Below are positions 1 to 5,305 of a stretch of 7,854 bases of DNA, one piece after another. The notes beneath the pieces were generated by a model. That model was not told the origin of the DNA. It made no database searches and was given only the letters and a program-made list of their open reading frames with translations. Where the stretch lies: the NCBI GenBank assembly GCA_023436495.1, contig JAEZIT010000092.1, positions 1 through 7,854 on the forward strand, read 5' to 3'. This DNA comes from Acidobacteriota bacterium. GTDB lineage: Bacteria; Acidobacteriota; Blastocatellia; Pyrinomonadales; Pyrinomonadaceae. How positions within the stretch are numbered: the stretch's first letter is position 1; each line of letters opens with the position of its first letter. The translations under genes were made by a program, and so were the position numbers.

Positions 1-207
1 CTCGAGCGCGATCGAATCGATCTCGCGATTGTAATAGACCGCCACGGCCGCAGGCTCCCCGAGCGCTTGATGCGCACGCCGGTTCATATTGATCGCGCCT
101 TTGCTGTTGATCGTTACGTATAATATATCCGCCCTGGTACGCGTCGGCCCGCCCTTGAATTTCTCCCAACCCCGATCAAGCGGGTTCAATGTATTCGCAA
201 TGTTCAT
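1..207 (-). CDS. Small hypothetical protein, N-terminal part (runs off the left edge)
   Basis: Reading the minus strand from the ATG at 207-205 gives 69 uninterrupted codons to the window edge, so only the N-terminus is visible. It begins MNIANTLNPL, then has a basic stretch (WEKFKGGPTRTR, residues 14-25), a likely beta strand (ILYVTIN, 28-34), a segment NMNRRAHQALGEP (40-52), and a second beta-like part with AVAVYYN (54-60). The pattern of a strand, then an Asn-Arg-Arg-Ala-x-x-Ala-Leu-Gly segment, then a strand resembles small single-domain proteins of unknown function that I associate with Acidobacteria; that is memory, not a search result. No signal peptide or membrane segment is visible. 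An AAGGAG lies at 223-228 on the minus strand, 15 bases before the ATG, which is unusually far. An in-frame ATT at 216-214 would sit at ideal spacing and would add only three residues. The gene is divergent from rplM. I do not recognise a function. Confidence 0.6.
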   Translation of the reverse strand, partial: MNIANTLNPLDRGWEKFKGGPTRTRADILYVTINSKGAINMNRRAHQALGEPAAVAVYYNREIDSIALE

Positions 208-275
208 AAAGTTAATTTCATTCTCCTTTTTAAACGGCCGCGTTCCTATCGTTTCATCCGCGGCACAACATCCAA

Positions 276-305
276 AGGATAGCACGGTCGTTTCATATTT
301 TGCAA
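276..305 (-). promoter_or_regulatory. Candidate promoter for the leftward small gene
   Basis: On the minus strand, TTGCAA (305-300) is followed after 18 bases by TATCCT (281-276). The -10 box is preceded by TGC, an extended -10 arrangement. Each hexamer matches the sigma-70 consensus at four of six positions. Transcription would start near 269 and give a leader of about 60 bases before the ATG at 207. This is consensus matching only. Confidence 0.35.
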
Positions 306-561
306 CAACTATTTTTGAGCCTCTGAAAAAAATTACCGCTTCGAAGATCTTCGCGGCGGCCGGGATGATGGGAGACGGCCGCCATCATGGGCGCCGAACC
401 GCACATGGACGGGATTTTGGGAGTGCCGGTTGCAAATGATATCAACGGAGAGGCACAATATCGTTGGTGTTCGATACTGCATACCGCCGAAGCGGTATTT
501 ACGCGCCGCTATTCCCGCATACATGCGCCGCTAACGGCCGCCGCAAACGCACCAACTCTAC

Positions 562-588
562 TTGACGTACGTCCGCGATTTCGATAGT
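562..588 (+). promoter_or_regulatory. Candidate rplM promoter with two overlapping palindromes
   Basis: TTGACG (562-567) matches the -35 consensus at five of six positions. GATAGT (583-588) is a 4/6 match to the -10 box at a short 15-base spacing. The -35 lies within the perfect palindrome GACGTACGTC (564-573), and the -10 overlaps the inverted repeat GATAG-T-CTATC (583-593). A second AT-rich candidate, AATAAT at 610-615, would give a leader of only about 13 bases but lacks a partner -35. Which one is used cannot be decided from sequence. Confidence 0.35.
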
Positions 589-634
589 CTATCAGTTCGC
601 TTTTTTGCGAATAATTCTATTAGTGTGTGCAAAT

Positions 635-1069
635 ATGAGTACTTATTTTCCTAGCGGAAAGGGTTTAGCTGATAACCGCAAGTGGTACGTCGTCGATGCC
701 AGGGGCATGACCGTCGGACGCCTCGCTACAGAGGTCGCCCGAATTCTGTCCGGCAAGAACAATCCTGCGTGGACGCCGTTCCTCGACATGGGTGACCACT
801 GCGTCGTCATAAATGCCCGTCACGCTGTATTTACAGGGTCTAAGAACGACCAGAAACTCTATCGCCGACACACGCTCTATCCGGGCGGCCTTCGCGAAAC
901 CAGCGTCAAGGACATGTTCGAAAAGAATCCGGAACGCGTGATCGAATTTGCCGTCAAGGGCATGCTGCCCAAGACCAAGCTCGGCAAGGCGATGGCTAAA
1001 AAACTAAAGGTGTACGCCGACGCCGACCACAGGCACACGGCACAAAAACCGGAGGCGATCAGTTTGTGA
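635..1069 (+). CDS. rplM: 50S ribosomal protein L13
   Basis: This is a 144-residue protein of the uL13 family (E. coli: 142), an early-assembly protein of the large subunit that binds 23S rRNA. Family blocks appear in order: KWYVVDARGMTVGRLAT (residues 16-32), the YRRHTLYPGGL loop (76-86), and PERVIEFAVKGMLPKTKLG (99-117), followed by the KLKVYA element. The ATG at 635 is chosen because the product then has normal family length and begins MSTYFPSGKG. An in-frame TTG at 605 would add ten hydrophobic residues foreign to L13. No Shine-Dalgarno sequence precedes the ATG; the upstream bases are AT-rich. The gene leads the cluster, with rpsI starting 84 bases downstream, the usual L13-S9 pairing. 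The identification is certain; the start is very likely. Confidence 0.97.
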   Translation: MSTYFPSGKGLADNRKWYVVDARGMTVGRLATEVARILSGKNNPAWTPFLDMGDHCVVINARHAVFTGSKNDQKLYRRHTLYPGGLRETSVKDMFEKNPERVIEFAVKGMLPKTKLGKAMAKKLKVYADADHRHTAQKPEAISL

Positions 1070-1089
1070 TCTTCGATCCGGGGTCCCGA

Positions 1090-1109
1090 ATTTGCCGGCT
1101 GCGGTAAAT
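1090..1109 (+). promoter_or_regulatory. Hairpin in the rplM-rpsI gap
   Basis: ATTTGCCG (1090-1097) pairs with CGGTAAAT (1102-1109) across a GCTG tetraloop. All eight positions pair, one of them as G-U. The following bases are only weakly T-rich (ATATTTCT), so it is a poor intrinsic terminator. It may be a processing site or a leader hairpin for rpsI, or simply chance. Confidence 0.35.
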
Positions 1110-1153
1110 ATTTCTAGACCCGGGTTCCAAGATCCGATATCCGAAATCGATAT

Positions 1154-1546
1154 ATGGCAGATATCCAGTATTACGGCACCGGCCGCAGAAAGACCTCGAC
1201 AGCACGCGTTTACCTTCGCCCCGGAACGGGCGAGATCAAGGTGAACCGCCGCGAATTCGCAACCTACTTCCCGAACGAAGCACTGCAGATGATCATCCGC
1301 CAGCCGCTTCGCCTGACCGAAACCGACCGGAAATTCGACGTTCTCGTTAATGTCATCGGCGGCGGGTCAGCCGGACAGGCAGGAGCGGTGCGCCACGGCA
1401 TCACACGCGCGCTGCTCGAATTCAACGCCGATCTTCGCACGACCCTGAAAAAAGCAGGACTCGTCACGCGCGATCCGCGTCAGAAAGAGCGTAAGAAGTA
1501 CGGCCAGAAAGGCGCCCGTAAGCGGTTCCAGTTCTCGAAACGCTAA
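1154..1546 (+). CDS. rpsI: 30S ribosomal protein S9
   Basis: The product has 130 residues, the same length as E. coli S9 (uS9). S9 belongs to the head of the small subunit, and its C-terminal tail reaches the P-site tRNA anticodon stem-loop. Visible family features are YYGTGRRKTSTARV (residues 6-19), the glycine-rich block GGGSAGQAGAVRHGITRALLE, VTRDPRQKERKKYG, and the basic tail ending FQFSKR, whose terminal Lys-Arg is characteristic. The start is fixed by family length and by MADIQYYGTG. No Shine-Dalgarno sequence is present; the ATG is preceded by an AT-rich, GATAT-containing stretch. The gene follows rplM by 84 bases and precedes rpsB by 126 bases, where candidate RNA structures begin 11 bases after its stop codon. 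Confidence 0.98.
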   Translation: MADIQYYGTGRRKTSTARVYLRPGTGEIKVNRREFATYFPNEALQMIIRQPLRLTETDRKFDVLVNVIGGGSAGQAGAVRHGITRALLEFNADLRTTLKKAGLVTRDPRQKERKKYGQKGARKRFQFSKR

Positions 1547-1556
1547 TTTGATAACT

Positions 1557-1653
1557 GTTGACGGCAGGCCGCTATGCGGCGGCCTTATGTCAACGCAGAC
1601 CATCGCGGCAGCCCATTGGTTGATTCCCGGCCGCCGCGAGTACAAAAACCAAT
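1557..1653 (+). promoter_or_regulatory. Structured rpsB leader RNA (candidate S2-responsive element)
   Basis: Two elements occupy the rpsI-rpsB gap. The first is a nested hairpin: an outer GTTGAC (1557-1562) pairs perfectly with GTCAAC (1589-1594), and an inner GGCCGC (1567-1572) pairs with GCGGCC (1579-1584) around a TATGCG loop, leaving a symmetric four-by-four internal loop. The second is a long-range helix of ATTGGTT (1615-1621) with AACCAAT (1647-1653), ending five bases before the rpsB Shine-Dalgarno sequence. No T-run follows either element, so these are not simple terminators. In E. coli, S2 represses its own operon through the rpsB leader. A comparable role here is inference. Confidence 0.45.
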
Positions 1654-1657
1654 AAAT

Positions 1658-1675
1658 AAGGAGATTTAAGCCTTG
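1658..1675 (+). promoter_or_regulatory. rpsB ribosome binding site with TTG start
   Basis: AAGGAG at 1658-1663 lies nine bases before TTG at 1673-1675. This decides the start, because the encoded N-terminus (M)ASVTMKELLEAGVHFGHQ aligns with S2 proteins from their first residue. The next in-frame ATG (1688) would remove five conserved residues and is too far from this site. The strong Shine-Dalgarno may compensate for the weak start codon. Confidence 0.7.
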
Positions 1676-2635
1676 GCTAGTGTAACAATGAAGGAACTCC
1701 TCGAAGCAGGGGTTCACTTTGGTCACCAGGTCCGCCGCTGGAACCCGAAAATGAAGGAATACATTTTCGGCGAACGCAACGGCATCTATATCATCGACCT
1801 GCAGAAGACCCAGAAACTCTTCCGCGATGCCCTGACCTACGTCACGGAATCGCTCACGGAACGCCCGAATCAGAAGGTCCTCTTCGTCGGCACCAAACGT
1901 CAGGCACAGGACGCCATTAAAGAAGAAGCCGAACGATGCGGAATGTTCTACGTGAACAACCGCTGGCTCGGCGGCCTGCTGACGAACTATCAGACCGTCC
2001 AAAAATCGATCCAGAAGCTAAAGGACATCGAAGCCATGCGCGAAGACGGCCGCTTCGAAATGCTCACCAAAAAGGAGCGGCTTAAGCTGGACCGCGAGCA
2101 CGAAAGCCTGATGAAAAACCTCGCAGGGATCAAGGACATGGGTGGGCCGCCGGACCTCCTCTTCATAATTGATGTCCGCAAAGAAGATATCGCCGTCAAG
2201 GAAGCCAACCGGCTGGGAATTCCGATCGTAGCAGTGGTCGACACGAACTGTTCGCCCGAAGGGATCGATCAGGTAATTCCCGGAAACGACGACGCCCTCC
2301 GCGCCATCCGTCTTTTCGCTTCGCGTATCGCTGACGCGATCCTCGAAGGAAAGCAGGTCGGAACCGAAGGCGGATCGTTCGTCGCTCCTGCCGAATCGGA
2401 AGAAGGTACATCAGCACCGGAGCCCGGCACAGCCGACATAACCGTCGCGGACAAGACCTGGGAAACCGCAGAAGCTACGCATACCGACCCGGCGGGCGGC
2501 TCTTATGCCCACCAGGAACCCGGTGCGGGCACGGACGTCAGTGTCAGGCCCGAGGTCGCTACATCGGCTTCCGAAGATATGACCGAGGCCAAAGAAGGAC
2601 AGGCGGAAGAAAGCAACGAAGCAGCAGCAAGCTAG
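1673..2635 (+). CDS. rpsB: 30S ribosomal protein S2 with a long acidic C-terminal extension
   Basis: The uS2 core spans residues 1-229: GVHFGHQVRRWNPKM (13-27), YIFGERNGIYIIDLQKT (30-46), FVGTKRQAQ (71-79), NNRWLGGLLTN (95-105), PDLLFIIDVRKE (160-171), IPIVAVVDTNCSPE (183-196), and IPGNDDALRAIRL (202-214). S2 joins the small subunit late, between head and body, and is needed for binding of S1 and mRNA. The protein has 320 residues against about 240 in E. coli. Residues 231-320 form a low-complexity tail with about 20 Asp/Glu and only three Lys/Arg, rich in Ala, Gly, Thr and Pro, and probably disordered. Such tails occur in S2 of some phyla. Translation starts at TTG behind a good Shine-Dalgarno sequence. 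tsf follows 103 bases later, the conserved rpsB-tsf pairing, but with a terminator-like hairpin between. Confidence 0.97.
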   Translation: MASVTMKELLEAGVHFGHQVRRWNPKMKEYIFGERNGIYIIDLQKTQKLFRDALTYVTESLTERPNQKVLFVGTKRQAQDAIKEEAERCGMFYVNNRWLGGLLTNYQTVQKSIQKLKDIEAMREDGRFEMLTKKERLKLDREHESLMKNLAGIKDMGGPPDLLFIIDVRKEDIAVKEANRLGIPIVAVVDTNCSPEGIDQVIPGNDDALRAIRLFASRIADAILEGKQVGTEGGSFVAPAESEEGTSAPEPGTADITVADKTWETAEATHTDPAGGSYAHQEPGAGTDVSVRPEVATSASEDMTEAKEGQAEESNEAAAS

Positions 2636-2654
2636 GTTCACAATTCTATTTTTG

Positions 2655-2700
2655 AAAGCGTAGCTCTTTTCCGTTTGTTACAAATGGGCTACGCTTTTTT
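2655..2700 (+). terminator. Intrinsic terminator or attenuator between rpsB and tsf
   Basis: AAAGCGTAGC (2655-2664) pairs perfectly with GCTACGCTTT (2688-2697), and the descending arm runs into six T (2695-2700). The 23-base loop can form a small inner helix (TTTG-TTA-CAAA). There is no comparable T-run on the minus strand, so it acts on rightward transcripts. It lies between two genes normally cotranscribed, so partial termination that lowers tsf relative to rpsB is plausible. The long loop may weaken it. Confidence 0.7.
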
Positions 2701-2738
2701 ATAAGCAAATATCTTAAATAATTTGATTGGAGTAAGTT

Positions 2739-3401
2739 ATGGCAGAAATCACAGCAAGCGCAGTTAAATCACTCAGGGAAAAGACCGGTGCCGGAATGGT
2801 CGATTGCAAAAATGCCCTCGTCGAAGCCGGCGGCGACGAAGCCCAAGCCGTCGAGATCCTCCGCAAAAAAGGCATGGCAACCGCCGGCAAAAAGGCCGGG
2901 CGAGTCACAGCTGAAGGAGTAGTCGGGTCCTACATCCACATGGGTGGGAAGGTCGGCGTACTTGTGGAAATAAATTGCGAAAGCGACTTCGTGGCCCGCG
3001 GCGACGAGTTCCAGCAGCTCGTCAAAGACGTGGCTATGCACGTAGCGGCTGCGGATCCGCGTTACACAAATCGCGAAGAAGTCCCGGCGGACACGCTCGA
3101 AAAGGAACGCGAGATCCTGTTGGAGCAGCTCAAAAACGATCCCAAGAATGCCGGCAAACCCGACGACGTACTCGCGAAGATCATCGAAGGCAAGCTCAAC
3201 AAGTACTACGAAGAAAATGTCCTGCTCGACCAGCCTTTCGTAAAGGACCCGAGCAAGACCGTCGGCGAGCTTGTAAGCGAGAAGATCGCTTCGATCAAGG
3301 AAAATATCACGGTTCGCCGCTTCACACGCTATAAAATGGGCGAGGGCATCGAAAAACGACAGGACGATTTCGCCGCCGAAGTAGCATCGATGGTGGGTTA
3401 G
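2739..3401 (+). CDS. tsf: Elongation factor Ts (short form)
   Basis: EF-Ts is the guanine nucleotide exchange factor that releases GDP from EF-Tu in the cytoplasm. The N-terminal UBA-like domain (residues 1-50) carries the signature TGAGMVDCKNAL (16-27). Next comes TAGKKAGRVTAEGVV (48-62), then the core subdomain with VEINCESDFVARGDEF (76-91), a helical insertion (about 112-160), and the final strand and helix with ITVRRFTRYKMGEGIEKR (190-207). At 220 residues it is shorter than the E. coli protein (283) and of the compact type found in several phyla. The ATG at 2739 has a GGAG six bases upstream and gives the expected MAEITASAVKSLREKT start. It follows the rpsB terminator-like hairpin by 38 bases and may therefore depend on read-through or on its own promoter. 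pyrH starts 75 bases after its stop. Confidence 0.97.
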   Translation: MAEITASAVKSLREKTGAGMVDCKNALVEAGGDEAQAVEILRKKGMATAGKKAGRVTAEGVVGSYIHMGGKVGVLVEINCESDFVARGDEFQQLVKDVAMHVAAADPRYTNREEVPADTLEKEREILLEQLKNDPKNAGKPDDVLAKIIEGKLNKYYEENVLLDQPFVKDPSKTVGELVSEKIASIKENITVRRFTRYKMGEGIEKRQDDFAAEVASMVG

Positions 3402-3414
3402 TTCGTCGATCACG

Positions 3415-3458
3415 GTTCGTAGTTCGCTGCCGGACACGCTAGGCACCCAACTACGAAC
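3415..3458 (+). repeat. Inverted repeat in the tsf-pyrH gap
   Basis: GTTCGTAGTT (3415-3424) and AACTACGAAC (3449-3458) are perfect 10-base inverted copies. An inner TGCC (3428-3431) pairs with GGCA (3442-3445) around a 10-base loop. There is no T-run, so it is not an intrinsic terminator. Downstream, the motif ACGAAC is repeated (3453-3458 and 3467-3472) up to the pyrH start. It could be a REP-like dispersed repeat or a leader hairpin. Confidence 0.55.
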
Positions 3459-3476
3459 GACCAACAACGAACAATT

Positions 3477-4220
3477 ATGAAACCCGTTTTTAACCGAATT
3501 CTGCTCAAGGTGTCTGGCGAGGCCCTCATGGGCAGCCAGAATTACGGTATTGACACGGGAGTGGCAGCGGCTGTCGCTCGCGAATTAAAAACCGTACACG
3601 ACCTCGGGATCGAGATCGCGATCGTCGTTGGCGGAGGCAATATTTTTCGCGGCGTTTCGGAATCAGCCGGAAACATGGATCGCGCAAGCGCTGATTACAT
3701 AGGAATGATGGCGACGATAATGAACGCCGTCGTCCTGCAGGACGCTCTTGAAAAAGAGGGCGTTTTCACGCGTACGCTGTCCGCTATCGACGTCCCGCAG
3801 ATCGCCGAACCGTTCATTCGGCGACGGGCGATCCGCCATCTTGAAAAGAAGCGCGTTGTGATCTTCGCCGCCGGAACCGGTAATCCGTATTTTACGACCG
3901 ATTCGGCCGCGGCACTTCGCGCACTTGAGATCGAAGCCGAAGTTATCTTCAAGGGCACAAAAGTGAACGGTATTTATTCAGCCGATCCGGTAAAATTCCC
4001 CGACGCCGAAAAATACGACACGGTCTCCTACCGGGAAGTGCTTGAAAAAAGGCTTCAGGTGATGGATGCATCAGCGATCTCCCTCTGTATGGACAACAAC
4101 CTGCCGATCATGGTTTTCAATATGCGCGACGACGGCAACATCGTTAAAGCGGTCTGCGGCGATCTTTCTATCGGCACACTTGTTTCGGCTTCCGGCGAGG
4201 CAAAAACCAACGCCGGTTGA
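3477..4220 (+). CDS. pyrH: UMP kinase
   Basis: This is the hexameric bacterial UMP kinase of the amino-acid-kinase fold. It phosphorylates UMP to UDP with ATP, the step that commits new pyrimidine nucleotides to UTP and CTP, and it is typically GTP-activated and UTP-inhibited. At 247 residues it has normal length (E. coli: 241). Motifs in order are ILLKVSGEAL (residues 8-17, phosphate-binding Lys and Gly), VVGGGNIFRG (50-59), DYIGMMATIMNA (73-84, UMP-site region), AAGTGNPYFTTD (131-142), GTKVNGIYSADP (160-171), and VMDASAISLC (195-204). In the last but one, Asn stands where many homologues have Asp (KVDGVY), a mild substitution. The ATG at 3477 gives the standard start; no Shine-Dalgarno sequence precedes it, only an A/C-rich stretch. 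frr begins 14 bases after its stop, a conserved pyrH-frr pairing that is surely cotranscribed. Confidence 0.97.
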   Translation: MKPVFNRILLKVSGEALMGSQNYGIDTGVAAAVARELKTVHDLGIEIAIVVGGGNIFRGVSESAGNMDRASADYIGMMATIMNAVVLQDALEKEGVFTRTLSAIDVPQIAEPFIRRRAIRHLEKKRVVIFAAGTGNPYFTTDSAAALRALEIEAEVIFKGTKVNGIYSADPVKFPDAEKYDTVSYREVLEKRLQVMDASAISLCMDNNLPIMVFNMRDDGNIVKAVCGDLSIGTLVSASGEAKTNAG

Positions 4221-4234
4221 TAAACTAAATTATT

Positions 4235-4795
4235 ATGAGCGTAGATCAAATTTTGAAGGACACGCGTCCGAAAATGGAAGCGGTCATTGAGGATTTCAAA
4301 CGAAAACTTTCAAATATTCGAACCGGCCGCGCGACCGTCGGACTGCTCGATACGGTCACGGTCGATTATTATGGTACGCCCACGCCGTTGAGCCAGATGG
4401 CGTCCGTTGCGGTACCTGAACCGCAGCTCCTGACCGTACAGCCCTGGGACGTCTCGCAGGTGAACGCGGTCGAAAAGGCGATAATATCGGCCAATCTCGG
4501 CCTTAACCCGTCCAACGACGGCAAGATAATCCGTCTTCCGATCCCGCCGCTAAACGAAGAGCGCCGCCGACAGCTCGCCAAACAGGTCGGCGAGATCGCG
4601 GAAGATCACCGCGTTGCGGTACGCAACGTCCGACACGCATCAAATGACGCGTTGAAGAAGCTCACTAAGGATAAGTCCATTTCTGAGGATGACGAACGCT
4701 TTGGCCTTGATGAAGTGCAGAAGCTCACTAATAGTCACATATCGAGGATCGACGAGCTTGCCAAAAACAAGGAACAGGAAATCATGAGCGTTTAG
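4235..4795 (+). CDS. frr: Ribosome recycling factor
   Basis: RRF works with EF-G to split the post-termination ribosome. The product has 186 residues, the family's usual length (about 185). Domain I, the three-helix bundle, comprises residues 1-30 and roughly 105-186, with FKRKLSNIRTGRAT (21-34), the helix carrying VRNVRHASNDALKKL (129-143), SISEDDERFGLDEVQKLT (148-165), and the ending KEQEIMSV. Domain II lies between (about 31-104), with VDYYGTPTPLSQMASVAVPE (43-62), the WDVSQVNAVEKAI segment (71-83) and GLNPSNDGKIIRLPIPPL (89-106). The ATG at 4235 is 14 bases after the pyrH stop, without a Shine-Dalgarno sequence, so translation may be coupled to pyrH. A strong terminator follows 17 bases after the stop, closing the cluster. 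Confidence 0.98.
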   Translation: MSVDQILKDTRPKMEAVIEDFKRKLSNIRTGRATVGLLDTVTVDYYGTPTPLSQMASVAVPEPQLLTVQPWDVSQVNAVEKAIISANLGLNPSNDGKIIRLPIPPLNEERRRQLAKQVGEIAEDHRVAVRNVRHASNDALKKLTKDKSISEDDERFGLDEVQKLTNSHISRIDELAKNKEQEIMSV

Positions 4796-4812
4796 GCTCT
4801 ATCTTGGTCTTG

Positions 4813-4846
4813 AAAAGCCCCGCCATTTGTGTGGCGGGGCTTTTTT
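4813..4846 (+). terminator. Strong, probably bidirectional terminator after frr
   Basis: AAAAGCCCCGCCA (4813-4825) pairs perfectly with TGGCGGGGCTTTT (4832-4844) around a six-base loop, and six T lie at 4841-4846. On the minus strand the hairpin ends in four T, so it can also stop leftward transcripts from the lipoprotein gene, whose stop codon is at 4849-4851. It insulates the two convergent units. Confidence 0.93.
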
Positions 4847-4848
4847 AT

Positions 4849-5274
4849 TTACTCCACGCTGCTGTTCGCTTCCTGTTCGTTCTTGTATTTATCGAGCTGG
4901 GATTTGAATTCCTTGCAGGTTTTCGCAAGCTCGGCCTTGTCCGATTTGTTCTCTTGGATGCTTTTCTTAAAGCTCTCCTTGATCTTGTTGACGACTGTCC
5001 CTTTAACGGCCTTTGTCACAATATCGTCGTCCGGATTGTTTCCATAGGCCTCAAAAAAATCCGCAACCTCGTCGCATTCCGGCACACCGCTGGTTTCCCT
5101 TCCTACCGCTACATCGACTGCCTTGTCCGTCAGGGTTTTGTTCGGATTAGCAGAGTTCGCGTTCTGAGAATTTCCAGTGACAGCTTTTTCAGCCTCTTTA
5201 CCGATGAAACCACAGCCAAGAGCGGCCATTACAATAACGCTTAAAGAGACCAATAAGATAAAACTATTTCGCAT
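4849..5274 (-). CDS. Small predicted lipoprotein of unknown function
   Basis: A 141-residue protein begins MRNSFILLVSLSVIVMAALGC, a hydrophobic signal peptide ending in a lipobox (ALGC), with Cys21 as the predicted lipidated residue. After it come GFIGKEAEKAV and a short polar linker rich in Asn, Ala and Ser (SQNANSANPN). The body is helical and highly charged, with PEC and KTC cysteines that could form a disulfide in the periplasm, and a Lys/Glu-rich C-terminal half (KGTVVNKIKESFKKSIQENK). The frame is open 87 bases further upstream, but the ATG at 5274 is chosen because it starts the signal peptide, has AGG seven bases upstream, and lies just downstream of a TATAAT box at which the longer form could not begin. 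It converges on frr. The family is not recognised; membrane-anchored localisation is well supported. Confidence 0.8.
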   Translation of the reverse strand: MRNSFILLVSLSVIVMAALGCGFIGKEAEKAVTGNSQNANSANPNKTLTDKAVDVAVGRETSGVPECDEVADFFEAYGNNPDDDIVTKAVKGTVVNKIKESFKKSIQENKSDKAELAKTCKEFKSQLDKYKNEQEANSSVE

Positions 5275-5299
5275 ATTAGAACCTATTAGGAATGACGCA

Positions 5300-5305
5300 A
5301 TTATA
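5300..5305 (-). promoter_or_regulatory. TATAAT box upstream of the small lipoprotein gene
   Basis: The minus strand reads TATAAT at 5305-5300, a perfect -10 hexamer, in the 70-base gap between the two envelope genes. Transcription would start near 5293, about 20 bases before the ATG at 5274. No good -35 is visible at 16-18 bases. It implies that this gene can be expressed separately from the two upstream. Confidence 0.5.

Larger units (their letters stand above)
208..634. other. Divergent intergenic region between the small gene and rplM
   Basis: This stretch of about 430 bases has no coding region I can support. Short open frames exist on both strands but read as Arg/Pro-rich sequence without family character. 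It contains candidate promoters for both flanking genes, a 12-bp perfect palindrome (342-353), a 7-bp inverted repeat with a 10-base loop (365-371 with 382-388), a 7-bp hairpin with a CGAA tetraloop (481-498), and a 9-base direct repeat GCGCCGCTA at 503-511 and 525-533. No tRNA-like or terminator-like structure was seen. Confidence 0.6.

Noticed and set aside
89..587. Open frames in the region upstream of rplM (89-439 plus, 387-587 plus, 333-524 minus)
   Set aside because: Their translations are low in family character and rich in Arg/Pro/Ser, and the first overlaps the more convincing leftward partial gene and its promoter.
605..634. TTG at 605 as the rplM start
   Set aside because: It would add ten hydrophobic residues not found in L13 proteins; ATG at 635 gives standard length and N-terminus.
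1557..1594. The nested hairpin after rpsI as a simple intrinsic terminator
   Set aside because: No T-run follows the descending arm, so it was treated as leader structure instead.
1367..2002. A 211-codon open frame on the minus strand across rpsI and rpsB
   Set aside because: It lies antisense to two certain ribosomal genes, has no family character, and is the open frame expected opposite GC-rich codon usage.
2769..3467. A 232-codon open frame on the minus strand across tsf
   Set aside because: It lies fully antisense to EF-Ts, whose identity is certain; its length reflects codon bias and it has no recognisable domain or ribosome binding site.
4804..5244. A 146-codon plus-strand frame over the small lipoprotein gene
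   Set aside because: Its hydrophobic, Leu/Phe-rich translation is the typical mirror of a Lys/Glu-rich gene on the other strand, and it starts within the frr terminator.
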